In this document: positions 24,800 to 31,935 of the stretch, in pieces
Layout of the letters: each line of letters starts with the position of its first letter
Numbering within the stretch: position 1 is the first letter of the stretch
Assembly: GCA_022729705.1 (NCBI GenBank)
Contig: DZAX01000024.1
Location: 1-32,650, forward strand
DNA from: Helicobacter cetorum
Lineage (GTDB): Bacteria > Campylobacterota > Campylobacteria > Campylobacterales > UBA6016
Direction: 5' to 3'
DNA length: 32,650 bases
Translations under genes and position numbers: made by a program
Notes under the pieces: model-generated
Told to the model about the DNA's origin: nothing
Database searches by the model: none
What the model saw: only the letters and a program-made list of their open reading frames with translations

Positions 24800-25297
24800 C
24801 TACCTGCCAACCGACAACGATATTCTATTTTTCGGCTTATCTATCGACACAAAATATTTATTATCGCGCTTATGTTTTAGGACTTTAAAAGACGACACGT
24901 CGCTCTCAAAAACATCAGAATGGATATACGCAATCATCTCCACGCGAAACGGCGGCTCTAGTTTTATTTTGCTCTCCAGTCTAACAAGCCTCTTGCCGTC
25001 TTTTAGCGTATACCAGATTACGTTTGGGTTTGCTACGCCGTACATTGAATTTTTGGTTGTAAGAAACAAAATATCATAGTTTGGGTTTGACCTCACGACA
25101 ATCTCATCCGCCAAAAAAATATCGTTAAACATCATCTGATACGTCGTCAAGGAGCCTTGCAGTTCGCTTTTTTTTGTGCCATAGTAAATGATTTTTTGTT
25201 TTACGTCGCCGGAAAGATTTGAAAACATCATCATCACAATAAACAAAATGACGATAGACAAAATCATCTCTATAAGCGTAAAAGCGGATTTTCTCAA
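24800..25297 (-). CDS. Type II secretion minor pseudopilin, GspJ-like
   Basis: The 165-residue protein has a type IV prepilin N-terminus: MRKSAFTLIEMILSIVILFIVMMM, with a very short basic leader, the methylated Phe and Glu at mature position 5. The rest is a soluble domain with no disulfide. GspJ-like status rests on its place at the end of a G-H-I-J order and on length. Its start overlaps the GspI-like stop (ATGA). Pseudopilins build the short periplasmic pseudopilus that pushes proteins through the secretin. The secretin and ATPase genes are not in the window. Confidence 0.75.
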   Translation of the reverse strand: MRKSAFTLIEMILSIVILFIVMMMFSNLSGDVKQKIIYYGTKKSELQGSLTTYQMMFNDIFLADEIVVRSNPNYDILFLTTKNSMYGVANPNVIWYTLKDGKRLVRLESKIKLEPPFRVEMIAYIHSDVFESDVSSFKVLKHKRDNKYFVSIDKPKNRISLSVGR

Positions 25298-25683
25298 AAC
25301 TTATCAAACCTCACAAACTCAACTCTTTGGTTGTCTTCTGTAAAAACAACGCTTTTTTTGAGGTTTAAAAACATATTTGAGCTATTTTTTAGGCTCATCG
25401 AGGCCGGCTCGTTTTTTAGCTCCACAGAGGCTTTTTGACGCACCGGCTCCGGCAGGCTTGACGTGTCGACCTCGTCTGATAAAGATAGCATACCGTCGCT
25501 TTTTTGGGTCAAAATAATGATTGAAGCGCTTTGAACGCTGTTTTGCCTTACCAGGACTCTCTTGTAGATTAGATTGCTTTGAGATATAGCCTCCAACAAA
25601 AGAGACATAGCGACGGCTACGATAGTCACCGCAACGAGCGTCTCCACGATAGTAAATGCGGGCTTATTTTGCAAATTGTTCAT
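25294..25683 (-). CDS. Type II secretion minor pseudopilin, GspI-like
   Basis: The protein has 129 residues from the ATG at 25683 (MNNLQNKPAFTIVETLVAV). The frame is open 21 codons further, but that part lies inside the upstream gene and precedes the prepilin signal. The prepilin motif is KPAFTIVETLVAVTIVAVAMSLL, with Glu at mature position 5. It overlaps the previous gene by 20 bases and the next by 4. The assignment to GspI is by order and the IVET start, which resembles GspI/V types. Confidence 0.75.
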   Translation of the reverse strand: MNNLQNKPAFTIVETLVAVTIVAVAMSLLLEAISQSNLIYKRVLVRQNSVQSASIIILTQKSDGMLSLSDEVDTSSLPEPVRQKASVELKNEPASMSLKNSSNMFLNLKKSVVFTEDNQRVEFVRFDKF

Positions 25684-26194
25684 CAGAAAACGCCAAATTA
25701 TAAGCGCCAAAAGCGTGCTGCTCCGCAAGCGTCTTTGTATCCGCAACCCTGATTTTTGCGACGCCGCCTATCACAAAAAAAGTGTCGTCAAAAAAATATA
25801 TTGCGGGCATAACAACGCCATATCTGTTAAGCTTTATCAATATCTCAGGCTCGCCCGATTCGCGATATTTTTTGTTCAGTTTTCCCTCAATACTCTTCTC
25901 GAACTCCTCTATTGCGCCGCTCTTTTTGACGGCAATCCTGTAGCCGTCCTCTATCACTTTGTCCCCCTCAAAAAACCCGCATTCATCGGCGTTTTTACAC
26001 GCAAAGCTAAGCTCTATTTTTTGGTCGCTTCGCATATTTTGCAACTTCTCTATAGCCTCTTGCAAGCTTATGCTGGTCTGCCTCGTCAAAGATTTTGGCA
26101 TTATCGGCAAAACAAGCGAATAGAGAATAGCCGCTATAGCTGTGACAACAAGAAGCTCTATAATCGTAAAAGCTCGCCTTTTGGCTATTTGCAT
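25664..26194 (-). CDS. Type II secretion minor pseudopilin, GspH/FimT-like
   Basis: The 176-residue protein has a prepilin N-terminus, MQIAKRRAFTIIELLVVTAIAAILYSLVLP, and a soluble domain with two cysteines, FACKNADECGFF (about 65-76). These could form a small disulfide loop. The length and position after the GspG gene suit GspH. The start overlaps the gspG stop by 10 bases, so all four pseudopilin genes are tightly coupled. Confidence 0.78.
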   Translation of the reverse strand: MQIAKRRAFTIIELLVVTAIAAILYSLVLPIMPKSLTRQTSISLQEAIEKLQNMRSDQKIELSFACKNADECGFFEGDKVIEDGYRIAVKKSGAIEEFEKSIEGKLNKKYRESGEPEILIKLNRYGVVMPAIYFFDDTFFVIGGVAKIRVADTKTLAEQHAFGAYNLAFSDEQFAK

Positions 26195-26613
26195 TCTGAA
26201 AGTTTTATATCTTTTGCATCCGCATCTCCGCCCTCTTTACCGTCGCTTCCAAGAGAGACTATATCAATCATTGAGCCGTCGTTTAGGTAGATGTACTTGT
26301 TTTTCCAAGGGTCTACGGGAACTGTTTTTTGACTTAAGTAGCCGTTGTTTGAGTAGCTCTTATATTTTTGGTCGTCCGGATTTTTGATTAAAGCACCAAG
26401 CCCCTCTTCGCTACTAGGATACAAGCCGTTATCGGTCTTAAAAAGCGCCAAACTCTCCGACAAACTCTTCATTTGCACGCAAGTAAGCTTTGATTTTGCC
26501 TCATCCGCCTTGCCCATAATATTTGGCACAACCAGTGCGGCAAGCAACCCCAATATGACGATTACAACCATCAACTCTATTAGCGTAAAAGCTTTCCTAC
26601 GTCTTAAATTCAT
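26185..26613 (-). CDS. gspG: Type II secretion major pseudopilin GspG
   Basis: The major pseudopilin forms the shaft of the type II secretion piston. It has 142 residues. The prepilin signal RRRKAFTLIELMVVIVILGLLAALVVPNIMGKADEAK is closely GspG-like (Gly at -1 is replaced by Lys-Ala here, so the cleavage point is less sure). TDNGLYPSSEEGLGALI and VPVDPWKNKYIY are the family's signature, and LGSDGKEGGD is the calcium-binding loop. A GGGGG Shine-Dalgarno precedes the ATG, and a TATAAT lies about 36 bases upstream. It leads the gspG-H-I-J operon. Confidence 0.93.
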   Translation of the reverse strand: MNLRRRKAFTLIELMVVIVILGLLAALVVPNIMGKADEAKSKLTCVQMKSLSESLALFKTDNGLYPSSEEGLGALIKNPDDQKYKSYSNNGYLSQKTVPVDPWKNKYIYLNDGSMIDIVSLGSDGKEGGDADAKDIKLSECK

Positions 26614-26648
26614 GCGACCCCCTTGTGATTCTCGTGTGGTTTTAGTGT

Positions 26649-26677
26649 ATTATAGTATTATGACTTTTAACAAACAA
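26649..26677 (-). promoter_or_regulatory. Promoter of the pseudopilin operon
   Basis: On the minus strand TATAAT (26654-26649) is a perfect -10. TTGTTT (26677-26672) lies 17 bases upstream as a weak -35. The predicted leader before gspG is about 30 bases. Confidence 0.5.
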
Positions 26678-26786
26678 AGGTGCGATATGGCTTACATCGC
26701 CTTTGTGTGCGAAATCTTCAGCATACTCGCAATACTCAAATGATAGTCTATATCCTCCCACTCAATCCCTGTTTCACAACATATCA

Positions 26787-26834
26787 GGGACATTTATGCC
26801 TTTGCCGTCAATACGGGCTTTGCTTGTATTGACG
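26787..26834 (-). repeat. Modular hairpin repeat, copy C (reverse)
   Basis: On the minus strand module 1 is a hairpin at 26834-26806 (arms CGTCAATACAAGC / GCCCGTATTGACG around AAA, two G-U pairs). Module 2, GGCATAAATGTCCC, follows at 26800-26787. It aligns with copies A and B over both modules. It lies between the end of the thiD2-like gene and the pseudopilin promoter, with 7 bp to the thiD2-like stop. Confidence 0.8.
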
Positions 26835-26841
26835 TGTAGTA

Positions 26842-27258
26842 TCAGCTGGTTTTTAAAAAAAATGATTTTTCTATATCATAAAGTCTATACCTAAGCTCTT
26901 TAAATAGCTCCGCTTCGTCTGTATTTATGATTTTTAGAGTCTCTTCGAGAGTTCTGGCCGACTCCTGCGCTCTTTTGAAGTTTGCGATAACTAAAGAGGT
27001 TATACCTCCCCTTTGTGTCTCGGTTTTTGTAGTTGGTCTTAGCGTATCTCCTACGCTGTCTCTATATCTAAGAGCTTCCAGTAAAAAGACGCTTCTAGCC
27101 TCGTGTCTTATCGCTTTTAGCTTGTAGGCTTCGTCTTTAAACTCATATACGAACCTACATATATCCTCAACAACCCTAACCCCCTCTTTGAAACGGTTAA
27201 GGTTTGCGTCAACAACTCGAAAAAGAGCGGCTGAGTCGTCGCTACTCGTCTTTTCCAC
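26842..27258 (-). CDS. thiD2: Stand-alone ThiD2-like HMP-phosphate kinase
   Basis: The protein is about 138 residues from the GTG at 27258 (TTG or ATG starts further upstream lie deeper inside the Bax-inhibitor gene). Signature segments are FRVVDANLNRFKEGVRVVEDICRFV (about 13-37), LKAIRHEAR, DSVGDTLRP and ANFKRAQESARTLEETLK, with ELRYRLYDIEK near the end. They match the small domain often fused to the N-terminus of ThiE. I know this domain as ThiD2, reported to phosphorylate HMP-phosphate but not free HMP. Databases may call it thiamine-phosphate pyrophosphorylase. GGA lies about seven bases before the chosen start, and it overlaps the preceding gene by 17 bases. Confidence 0.72.
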   Translation of the reverse strand: MEKTSSDDSAALFRVVDANLNRFKEGVRVVEDICRFVYEFKDEAYKLKAIRHEARSVFLLEALRYRDSVGDTLRPTTKTETQRGGITSLVIANFKRAQESARTLEETLKIINTDEAELFKELRYRLYDIEKSFFLKTS

Positions 27259-27973
27259 CGAAAATTCCAAGTATTTGTAACAAAGAGACAAATAGATTTA
27301 AAAAGTCAAGATACAGACTAGCCGCCGCACTAACAGGCGAATCGTATGCGCCTTTTATGATGTTTTGCGTGTCGTATAGAATAAAAAAACTAAACAGCAA
27401 GGCTCCGGCTCCGGCTAACATTAGCTGAAGTATTGGACTACCCAAAAATATATTGATAACTCCGGCGACAATCATCACGATAAGAGCGATAAAGAGCATT
27501 TTGCCCATCATCGTAAAATCTTTTTTTGTATTCATCGCAAACATTGTAAGACCACCAAAAGCCACAGAGGTCATCAAAAACGCATTTGTCACAATACCGG
27601 CACCGCTTGGAAGATTAAGGATATTGCTAAGAAGCGGGGTAAGTGTAAGACCGCTGATAAAAGTAAACGCAAAAAGCACTATAGCGTTGATACCCGGCTT
27701 ATTTCTCACAAAGTGAAGTCCAATAATAAGCGCTATTTCCAAAATAACAAGCGGCCAATAGAAGCTTTTGATAGTAGCGGCGGCTTGCATACCGGCGTAT
27801 GCTCCAGCTGTTCCCGCGACAAGAGAAGCCGCAAAATAAGAGTAGGTGGTTTTTACAAACGCATTGATGTCGCCAATGACATGTCCCACCTCTTCCTGCG
27901 AGCCAAAATCAATTCTCTCAAGCCTATTGTTCGTCTGTGAGCTTCTCACATAATCTCTATCGTAAAGCCCCAT
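27242..27973 (-). CDS. Bax inhibitor-1/YccA family membrane protein
   Basis: The 243-residue protein has seven hydrophobic segments after a 35-residue polar N-terminus. Family landmarks are VGHVIGDINAFVKTTYSYFAASL (helix 1), FTFISGLTLTPLL, LMTSVAFGGLTMFAM and the end LLFSFFILYDTQNII with SAAASLYLDFLNLFVSLLQILG, where the conserved Asp residues act as a pH or calcium sensor in characterised homologues. YccA-type members modulate FtsH; the role here is not known. AAAGGAGAG precedes the ATG. It is divergent from the AmmeMemoRadiSam pair, sharing a 163-bp intergenic region. Confidence 0.93.
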   Translation of the reverse strand: MGLYDRDYVRSSQTNNRLERIDFGSQEEVGHVIGDINAFVKTTYSYFAASLVAGTAGAYAGMQAAATIKSFYWPLVILEIALIIGLHFVRNKPGINAIVLFAFTFISGLTLTPLLSNILNLPSGAGIVTNAFLMTSVAFGGLTMFAMNTKKDFTMMGKMLFIALIVMIVAGVINIFLGSPILQLMLAGAGALLFSFFILYDTQNIIKGAYDSPVSAAASLYLDFLNLFVSLLQILGIFGGKDE

Positions 27974-28102
27974 ATTAAGAACTCTCCTTTAAGTTTTAAG
28001 ATTTAAGCTCTGTGTACCAACCAGAGTTACTAGAACTATAACCGAAATTTGTTAATAAAATGTTGATCTTTTATGTCGCTTATATTATTTTTATTTAACT
28101 TC

Positions 28103-28111
28103 TGATATAAA
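28103..28111 (+). promoter_or_regulatory. Extended -10 promoter of the AmmeMemoRadiSam pair
   Basis: TGATATAAA is an extended -10 (TGn plus TATAAA) 26 bases before the ATG at 28137. CGGAGA is the ribosome binding site. A possible minus-strand -10, TATAGT, for the divergent Bax-inhibitor gene lies at 28040-28035. Confidence 0.45.
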
Positions 28112-28136
28112 ACCGATAACATAACGGAGATAAAAA

Positions 28137-28937
28137 ATGAGCATTAGACCACCAGCCGCTTGCGGTATGTTTTACCCAAAAGAGAGCGACAAACTTTTAG
28201 AATTTGTAAATTATGCGATAGGAAAATCGGCTAATTTTGACAAAAAGCCGCTAATACTAGTCTCTCCTCACGCCGGTTTTATTTATAGCGGCTATACGGC
28301 GGGGTATGCGTTTCGCCAACTTCAAAACTTAGATCAAGACAGAGAGTATAAGGTTCTTTTACTCGGCCCCTCTCATAGAGTTTATCTTGAGTCAGCCGCT
28401 TTGAGTCCAAATGACGGTTTTGAAACCCCGCTTGGAGTTGTAAAAGTAGATCAAGAAGAGTCGCAAAGACTCATGAGTAGGTTTTCATACATCACTGTAA
28501 ACCCTGCCCCGCATAAGTTAGAGCACTCTTTGGAGACACAACTTCCTTTTTTGCAAGCAGCTCTAAAAAGTTTTAGCATAATACCTTTGGTGTATGGCGC
28601 AATAGCCGACGAGAAACTTTTTGAGACGCTGGAAGAGTTTTTGATTGACGAAAGTAGAATAGTTGTTATAAGTAGCGACCTTAGCCACTACTATCATATC
28701 GACGAAGCAAATTTTATTGATTCGCACTGCATTAAAGGAATAGAAAGATTAAGCTTTGCGGTGATGAAAGAGTGTGAAGCGTGCGGCAAGCCGGCGATTT
28801 TGGCGGCGATTAGATACGCTATTAAACACAACTTAAAAGCAAAAACGTTAGACTATAAGACAAGCGCCGATACCGCCGGCGACAAAAACAAGGTGGTAGG
28901 CTACGGAAGTTTTATGTTTTATAAGGAAGAGCTATGA
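28137..28937 (+). CDS. amrB: AmmeMemoRadiSam system protein B (MEMO1 family)
   Basis: The 266-residue protein is a MEMO1 homologue with a LigB-dioxygenase-like fold. Landmarks are RPPAACGMFYP at the start, LVSPHAGFIYSGYTAGYAF (His 45), LLLGPSHRVY (His 80), HSLETQLPFLQ, VVISSDLSHYYH (about 177-187) and ACGKPAILAAI (Cys 216). His, His and Cys correspond to the metal-site residues of human MEMO1. In bacteria it occurs with AMMECR1 and a radical-SAM protein as the AmmeMemoRadiSam system, whose reaction is not firmly established. Its stop overlaps the next start as ATGA. Confidence 0.93.
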   Translation: MSIRPPAACGMFYPKESDKLLEFVNYAIGKSANFDKKPLILVSPHAGFIYSGYTAGYAFRQLQNLDQDREYKVLLLGPSHRVYLESAALSPNDGFETPLGVVKVDQEESQRLMSRFSYITVNPAPHKLEHSLETQLPFLQAALKSFSIIPLVYGAIADEKLFETLEEFLIDESRIVVISSDLSHYYHIDEANFIDSHCIKGIERLSFAVMKECEACGKPAILAAIRYAIKHNLKAKTLDYKTSADTAGDKNKVVGYGSFMFYKEEL

Positions 28938-29491
28938 CCCAAAACGAACAGTTAACAGCCTTGAGACTCGCTAGAAACGCTATTGAGAGCGAACTATTAA
29001 GATCTCCTCTCGGTAGATTAGAACAGTTGCCTCCGGTTTTTAAAGAAGAGGCGGCGGTATTTGTAACTATAAAAACAAAAGAGGGCAACCTACGAGGGTG
29101 CATCGGCTCTTTAATAGCACATAGAAGTCTGTATGAAGATATTGTAGAAAACGCTATTGCAAGCGCATTCAACGACCCTAGATTTCCGCCGCTTAATATC
29201 ATAGAGCTTCCGTTTATCAAAATAGAAATCTCTTTGCTCCACGCTCCAACAGAGGTCGTCTACTCAGGCGCCGCCGATTTATTGGCAAAAATAGAAAAAG
29301 GCAGAGACGGTTTAATAATAAAACACGGCGGCTCTCAGGCTATATTCTTGCCGTCCGTCTGGGATGAGATAAGCCAAAAAGAGGAGTTTTTGTCCAGACT
29401 ATGCGAAAAAGCCGGACTAGAGGCAAACTTTTGGCAAAGCGGCGAATTAGAAGTTTTTGCATACAAGGCGGACAAGCTCAACGAAAAGTAA
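28934..29491 (+). CDS. amrA: AmmeMemoRadiSam system protein A (AMMECR1 domain)
   Basis: The 185-residue AMMECR1-domain protein carries the invariant LRGCIGSL (about 54-61), followed by ASAFNDPRFPPL and SLLHAPTEVV. GRDGLIIKHGGSQAIFLPSVWDEI makes up the C-terminal half. The protein is soluble and of unknown biochemical role. It overlaps amrB by 4 bases. The third partner, the radical-SAM protein AmrS, is not found within the window on either side. Confidence 0.93.
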   Translation: MTQNEQLTALRLARNAIESELLRSPLGRLEQLPPVFKEEAAVFVTIKTKEGNLRGCIGSLIAHRSLYEDIVENAIASAFNDPRFPPLNIIELPFIKIEISLLHAPTEVVYSGAADLLAKIEKGRDGLIIKHGGSQAIFLPSVWDEISQKEEFLSRLCEKAGLEANFWQSGELEVFAYKADKLNEK

Positions 29492-29549
29492 TATTTTTCG
29501 CCACAACAGAGTAGTGCAATTTGCGCCTATAAAATCGCTTTCTTTCTCC

Positions 29550-29578
29550 CGCTAATACGGGCTTTGCTCGCATTAGCG
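29550..29578 (-). repeat. Modular hairpin repeat, copy D (reverse, module 1 only)
   Basis: The hairpin has 13-base arms, 29550-29562 and 29566-29578, around the three-base loop (AAA on the minus strand), core GAGCAAAGCCCG, with two G-U pairs. The outer stem is CGCTAAT / ATTAGCG, different from other copies but still paired. It lies between amrA and the phosphatase gene. Confidence 0.75.
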
Positions 29579-29657
29579 CATAACATTAATAAAGTAATTA
29601 ACGCGTCACAAAACGCTCATACAATTCAACTTATTTTATAACAGTTGGAGCAAAAAG

Positions 29658-31913
29658 ATGCAAAGAAGAGAGTTTCTCAAAACTACGGTTGTGACGGCGG
29701 GTGCGATACTTATGGGTGCGGGTTGCGGCGACGGCGATAGTGGCTCTACTGCGGTATACACGCTTGATATGTGGTACAAAGATAATTCAAGCTACCTATC
29801 AAGTGCCCTTAGCTCCTCAAAAAGCGCAGCTTCCCAGCTACCCCCTGTAAGCGCTTATTTTCCTCAATCAGTAGCCTCCGGCGACCCAAAAAGCGATAGC
29901 GTCGTACTATGGACAAGAGTCTATGATGCAAGCGCTAGCGGCGATTTGAGTATAAAGCTAGAAGTGGCGACCGATAGCACTTTTAAAAATATCGTCTCGA
30001 TAGACGGCGCAACAAGCAAAACAATAACGGCAAAAGTGAGTGACGATGGTTGCGTAAAAGTAAAAATAAAATCGTTATCCGCCAAAACATACTACTATTA
30101 TAGATTTAGTTACACGGCAAAAGACGGCTCTACAAACTACTCCAACTACGGAAGAACAAAGACGGCTCCGGCGGCGAGCGACGATGCGAGCATCAAATTT
30201 GCTTATGTGTCTTGCCAAGACTACAACGGACGATACTACAACAGTTATGTGAAGATGAGAGACGAAGAGCTAGACTTTTTTGTGCATTTGGGCGATTATA
30301 TATATGAAACCACAGGCGACCCTAGCTTTCAAACCACAAAACCAGATAGAGTCACAAAGTTTAGCGATACGGCGGGGGCTATAGTATTTAACAAAGGTAC
30401 ATCAACAGAGTACTACGCCGCAAAAAGCTTGTCAAACTATAGAGACCTCTACAAAACGTATAGAGGCGATAGGGCGTTGCAAGCCGTTCATGAGAGATTT
30501 CCAATGATATCTATTTGGGACGATCATGAATTTACGGATGATTGTTACGGCGACTACGCCACTTACTATGACGGCAAAAGTAATGAGCAAAGCTCGCAAA
30601 GAAGAAAAGACGCAAACAAGGCGTGGTTTGAGTATATGCCGATAGATACGGACGTGATAAGCTACAACGACACTGAAACATTTATGAAAATCTACCGCGA
30701 TTTTATGTTTGGCAAAAACCTACACTTGATTTTGACGGACGAGAGAAGCTATAGACCAGATCATATTATCCCAGAAGACGCATTTCCAGGAAGCGTAATA
30801 CTTGACAAAGAGACGTTAACCGCCGTACTGCCCAGCGTAGGACTAACATACGAGGTGATGAAGTCTGCGTTTGGTCCATATATAGACATAGACAGCACTA
30901 CATGGTCGGCGTACAAACCCGTTTTTGTAGGCGTGATGACCGCTCAATATATGGCGGCGGGACTAAGTCAAACAGATGCGGCGACCAAAGCGTCAAGTGT
31001 GATAAAGGGCAAAATCAGCGCCTACGTCGCAAAAGGGCTAATAGACGGCTACAACGCCACAAAACCGACGCAAAGCTTGCTGCAAATAGATGACAACACT
31101 TACAATAATACGCTTGATAGAGGCGTAGCATATCTACACCTTGGCAAAACAGACATATTCTCCGGCGGTGGTATGGGCTCAAGATATATGGTCGTAAAAG
31201 ATACGTTTGACTTATATACTCCGGTTCGTTATCAAGCAACCGCCAAGGCGAGCGAAAATGTGCTTGGAGCTGTGCAAGAGGCTTGGTTTTTGGATAAGTT
31301 TAAAACATCTAGCGCCACTTGGAAGACATGGGGTAATGAGTATATGAACATGAGCATGGTTTTGGATTTGAGCATCCAAGCCACTCTTCCATCGGATTTA
31401 AGACAAAAGTTTTATCTCAACGTAGATGCGTGGGACGGTATGCCAAACAAGAGAAAAGAGCTTATAAACGCTCTTGCGGCGGTGCAAAACTCTGTTATTA
31501 TCACGGGCGATATTCATAGCTTTTTTGCGGGTAGCATAGCTTCTAGTAGCGGCGTAAAAGTGCCTGAGTTTGTCGGAAGCTCTATTAGCTCCAGCACATT
31601 TCAGAGTATGCTCTATTCACAAATAGCGGCTTCTCCAACGCTAAAAAGCGTCCCTGGTATAAACTCTCTTGTGGCAAGCCTCGATGATTTGATGAAACCA
31701 GCAAACACGCAATACGTTCACAACAATACCTCCTCCGTAGGCTACGCAACGGTAGAGTGCGACGCAAAAGAGTACAAGGTAACATTTAATCAAATAGCCG
31801 AAACCGAGGTAAACACAAACTATCTTAATAAAACAACAAGCGAATTAAACGCTAAATTTAAGCAGGCAAAATTTAAACTTACAAGCGGCTCAAGAGATAT
31901 AACGGTTCTTTAA
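29658..31913 (+). CDS. Large Tat-exported PhoD-like alkaline phosphatase / phosphodiesterase
   Basis: The 751-residue protein starts with a twin-arginine signal RREFLKTTVVTAGAILMGAGC, which ends in a lipobox-like Cys at about 23, so it may be a Tat-exported lipoprotein. The N-terminal PhoD_N beta-sandwich (about 65-170) has FPQSVASGDPKSDSVVLWTRV. The catalytic part has YVSCQDYNG (about 183), HLGDYIYE (about 213), WDDHEFTDDCYGDY (about 290), TDERSYRPD (about 360) and VIITGDIHSFFAG (about 613). The roughly 250 residues between the last two motifs are much longer than in typical PhoD. They include an Ala/Ser-rich helix-like stretch and AWFLDKFKTSSATWKTWGNE. Phosphate scavenging is the likely role. 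The gap upstream contains a hairpin repeat. Confidence 0.9.
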   Translation: MQRREFLKTTVVTAGAILMGAGCGDGDSGSTAVYTLDMWYKDNSSYLSSALSSSKSAASQLPPVSAYFPQSVASGDPKSDSVVLWTRVYDASASGDLSIKLEVATDSTFKNIVSIDGATSKTITAKVSDDGCVKVKIKSLSAKTYYYYRFSYTAKDGSTNYSNYGRTKTAPAASDDASIKFAYVSCQDYNGRYYNSYVKMRDEELDFFVHLGDYIYETTGDPSFQTTKPDRVTKFSDTAGAIVFNKGTSTEYYAAKSLSNYRDLYKTYRGDRALQAVHERFPMISIWDDHEFTDDCYGDYATYYDGKSNEQSSQRRKDANKAWFEYMPIDTDVISYNDTETFMKIYRDFMFGKNLHLILTDERSYRPDHIIPEDAFPGSVILDKETLTAVLPSVGLTYEVMKSAFGPYIDIDSTTWSAYKPVFVGVMTAQYMAAGLSQTDAATKASSVIKGKISAYVAKGLIDGYNATKPTQSLLQIDDNTYNNTLDRGVAYLHLGKTDIFSGGGMGSRYMVVKDTFDLYTPVRYQATAKASENVLGAVQEAWFLDKFKTSSATWKTWGNEYMNMSMVLDLSIQATLPSDLRQKFYLNVDAWDGMPNKRKELINALAAVQNSVIITGDIHSFFAGSIASSSGVKVPEFVGSSISSSTFQSMLYSQIAASPTLKSVPGINSLVASLDDLMKPANTQYVHNNTSSVGYATVECDAKEYKVTFNQIAETEVNTNYLNKTTSELNAKFKQAKFKLTSGSRDITVL

Positions 31914-31935
31914 AAAGTGCGGAGAGCGGGTAAAA

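Noticed and set aside
24796-24888. Short ATG frame antisense to the gspJ-like end, after a TATAAT at about 24739
   Set aside because: It is only about 30 codons with no ribosome binding site. The TATAAT may be chance in AT-rich sequence after efp.
25676-26290. 204-codon open frame antisense to the gspH-like gene
   Set aside because: Prepilin signals on the minus strand settle the coding strand.
3371-29578. Reading the hairpin repeats as rho-independent terminators
   Set aside because: None is followed by a run of T in either direction, one lies inside a reading frame, and the modules recur as a set.
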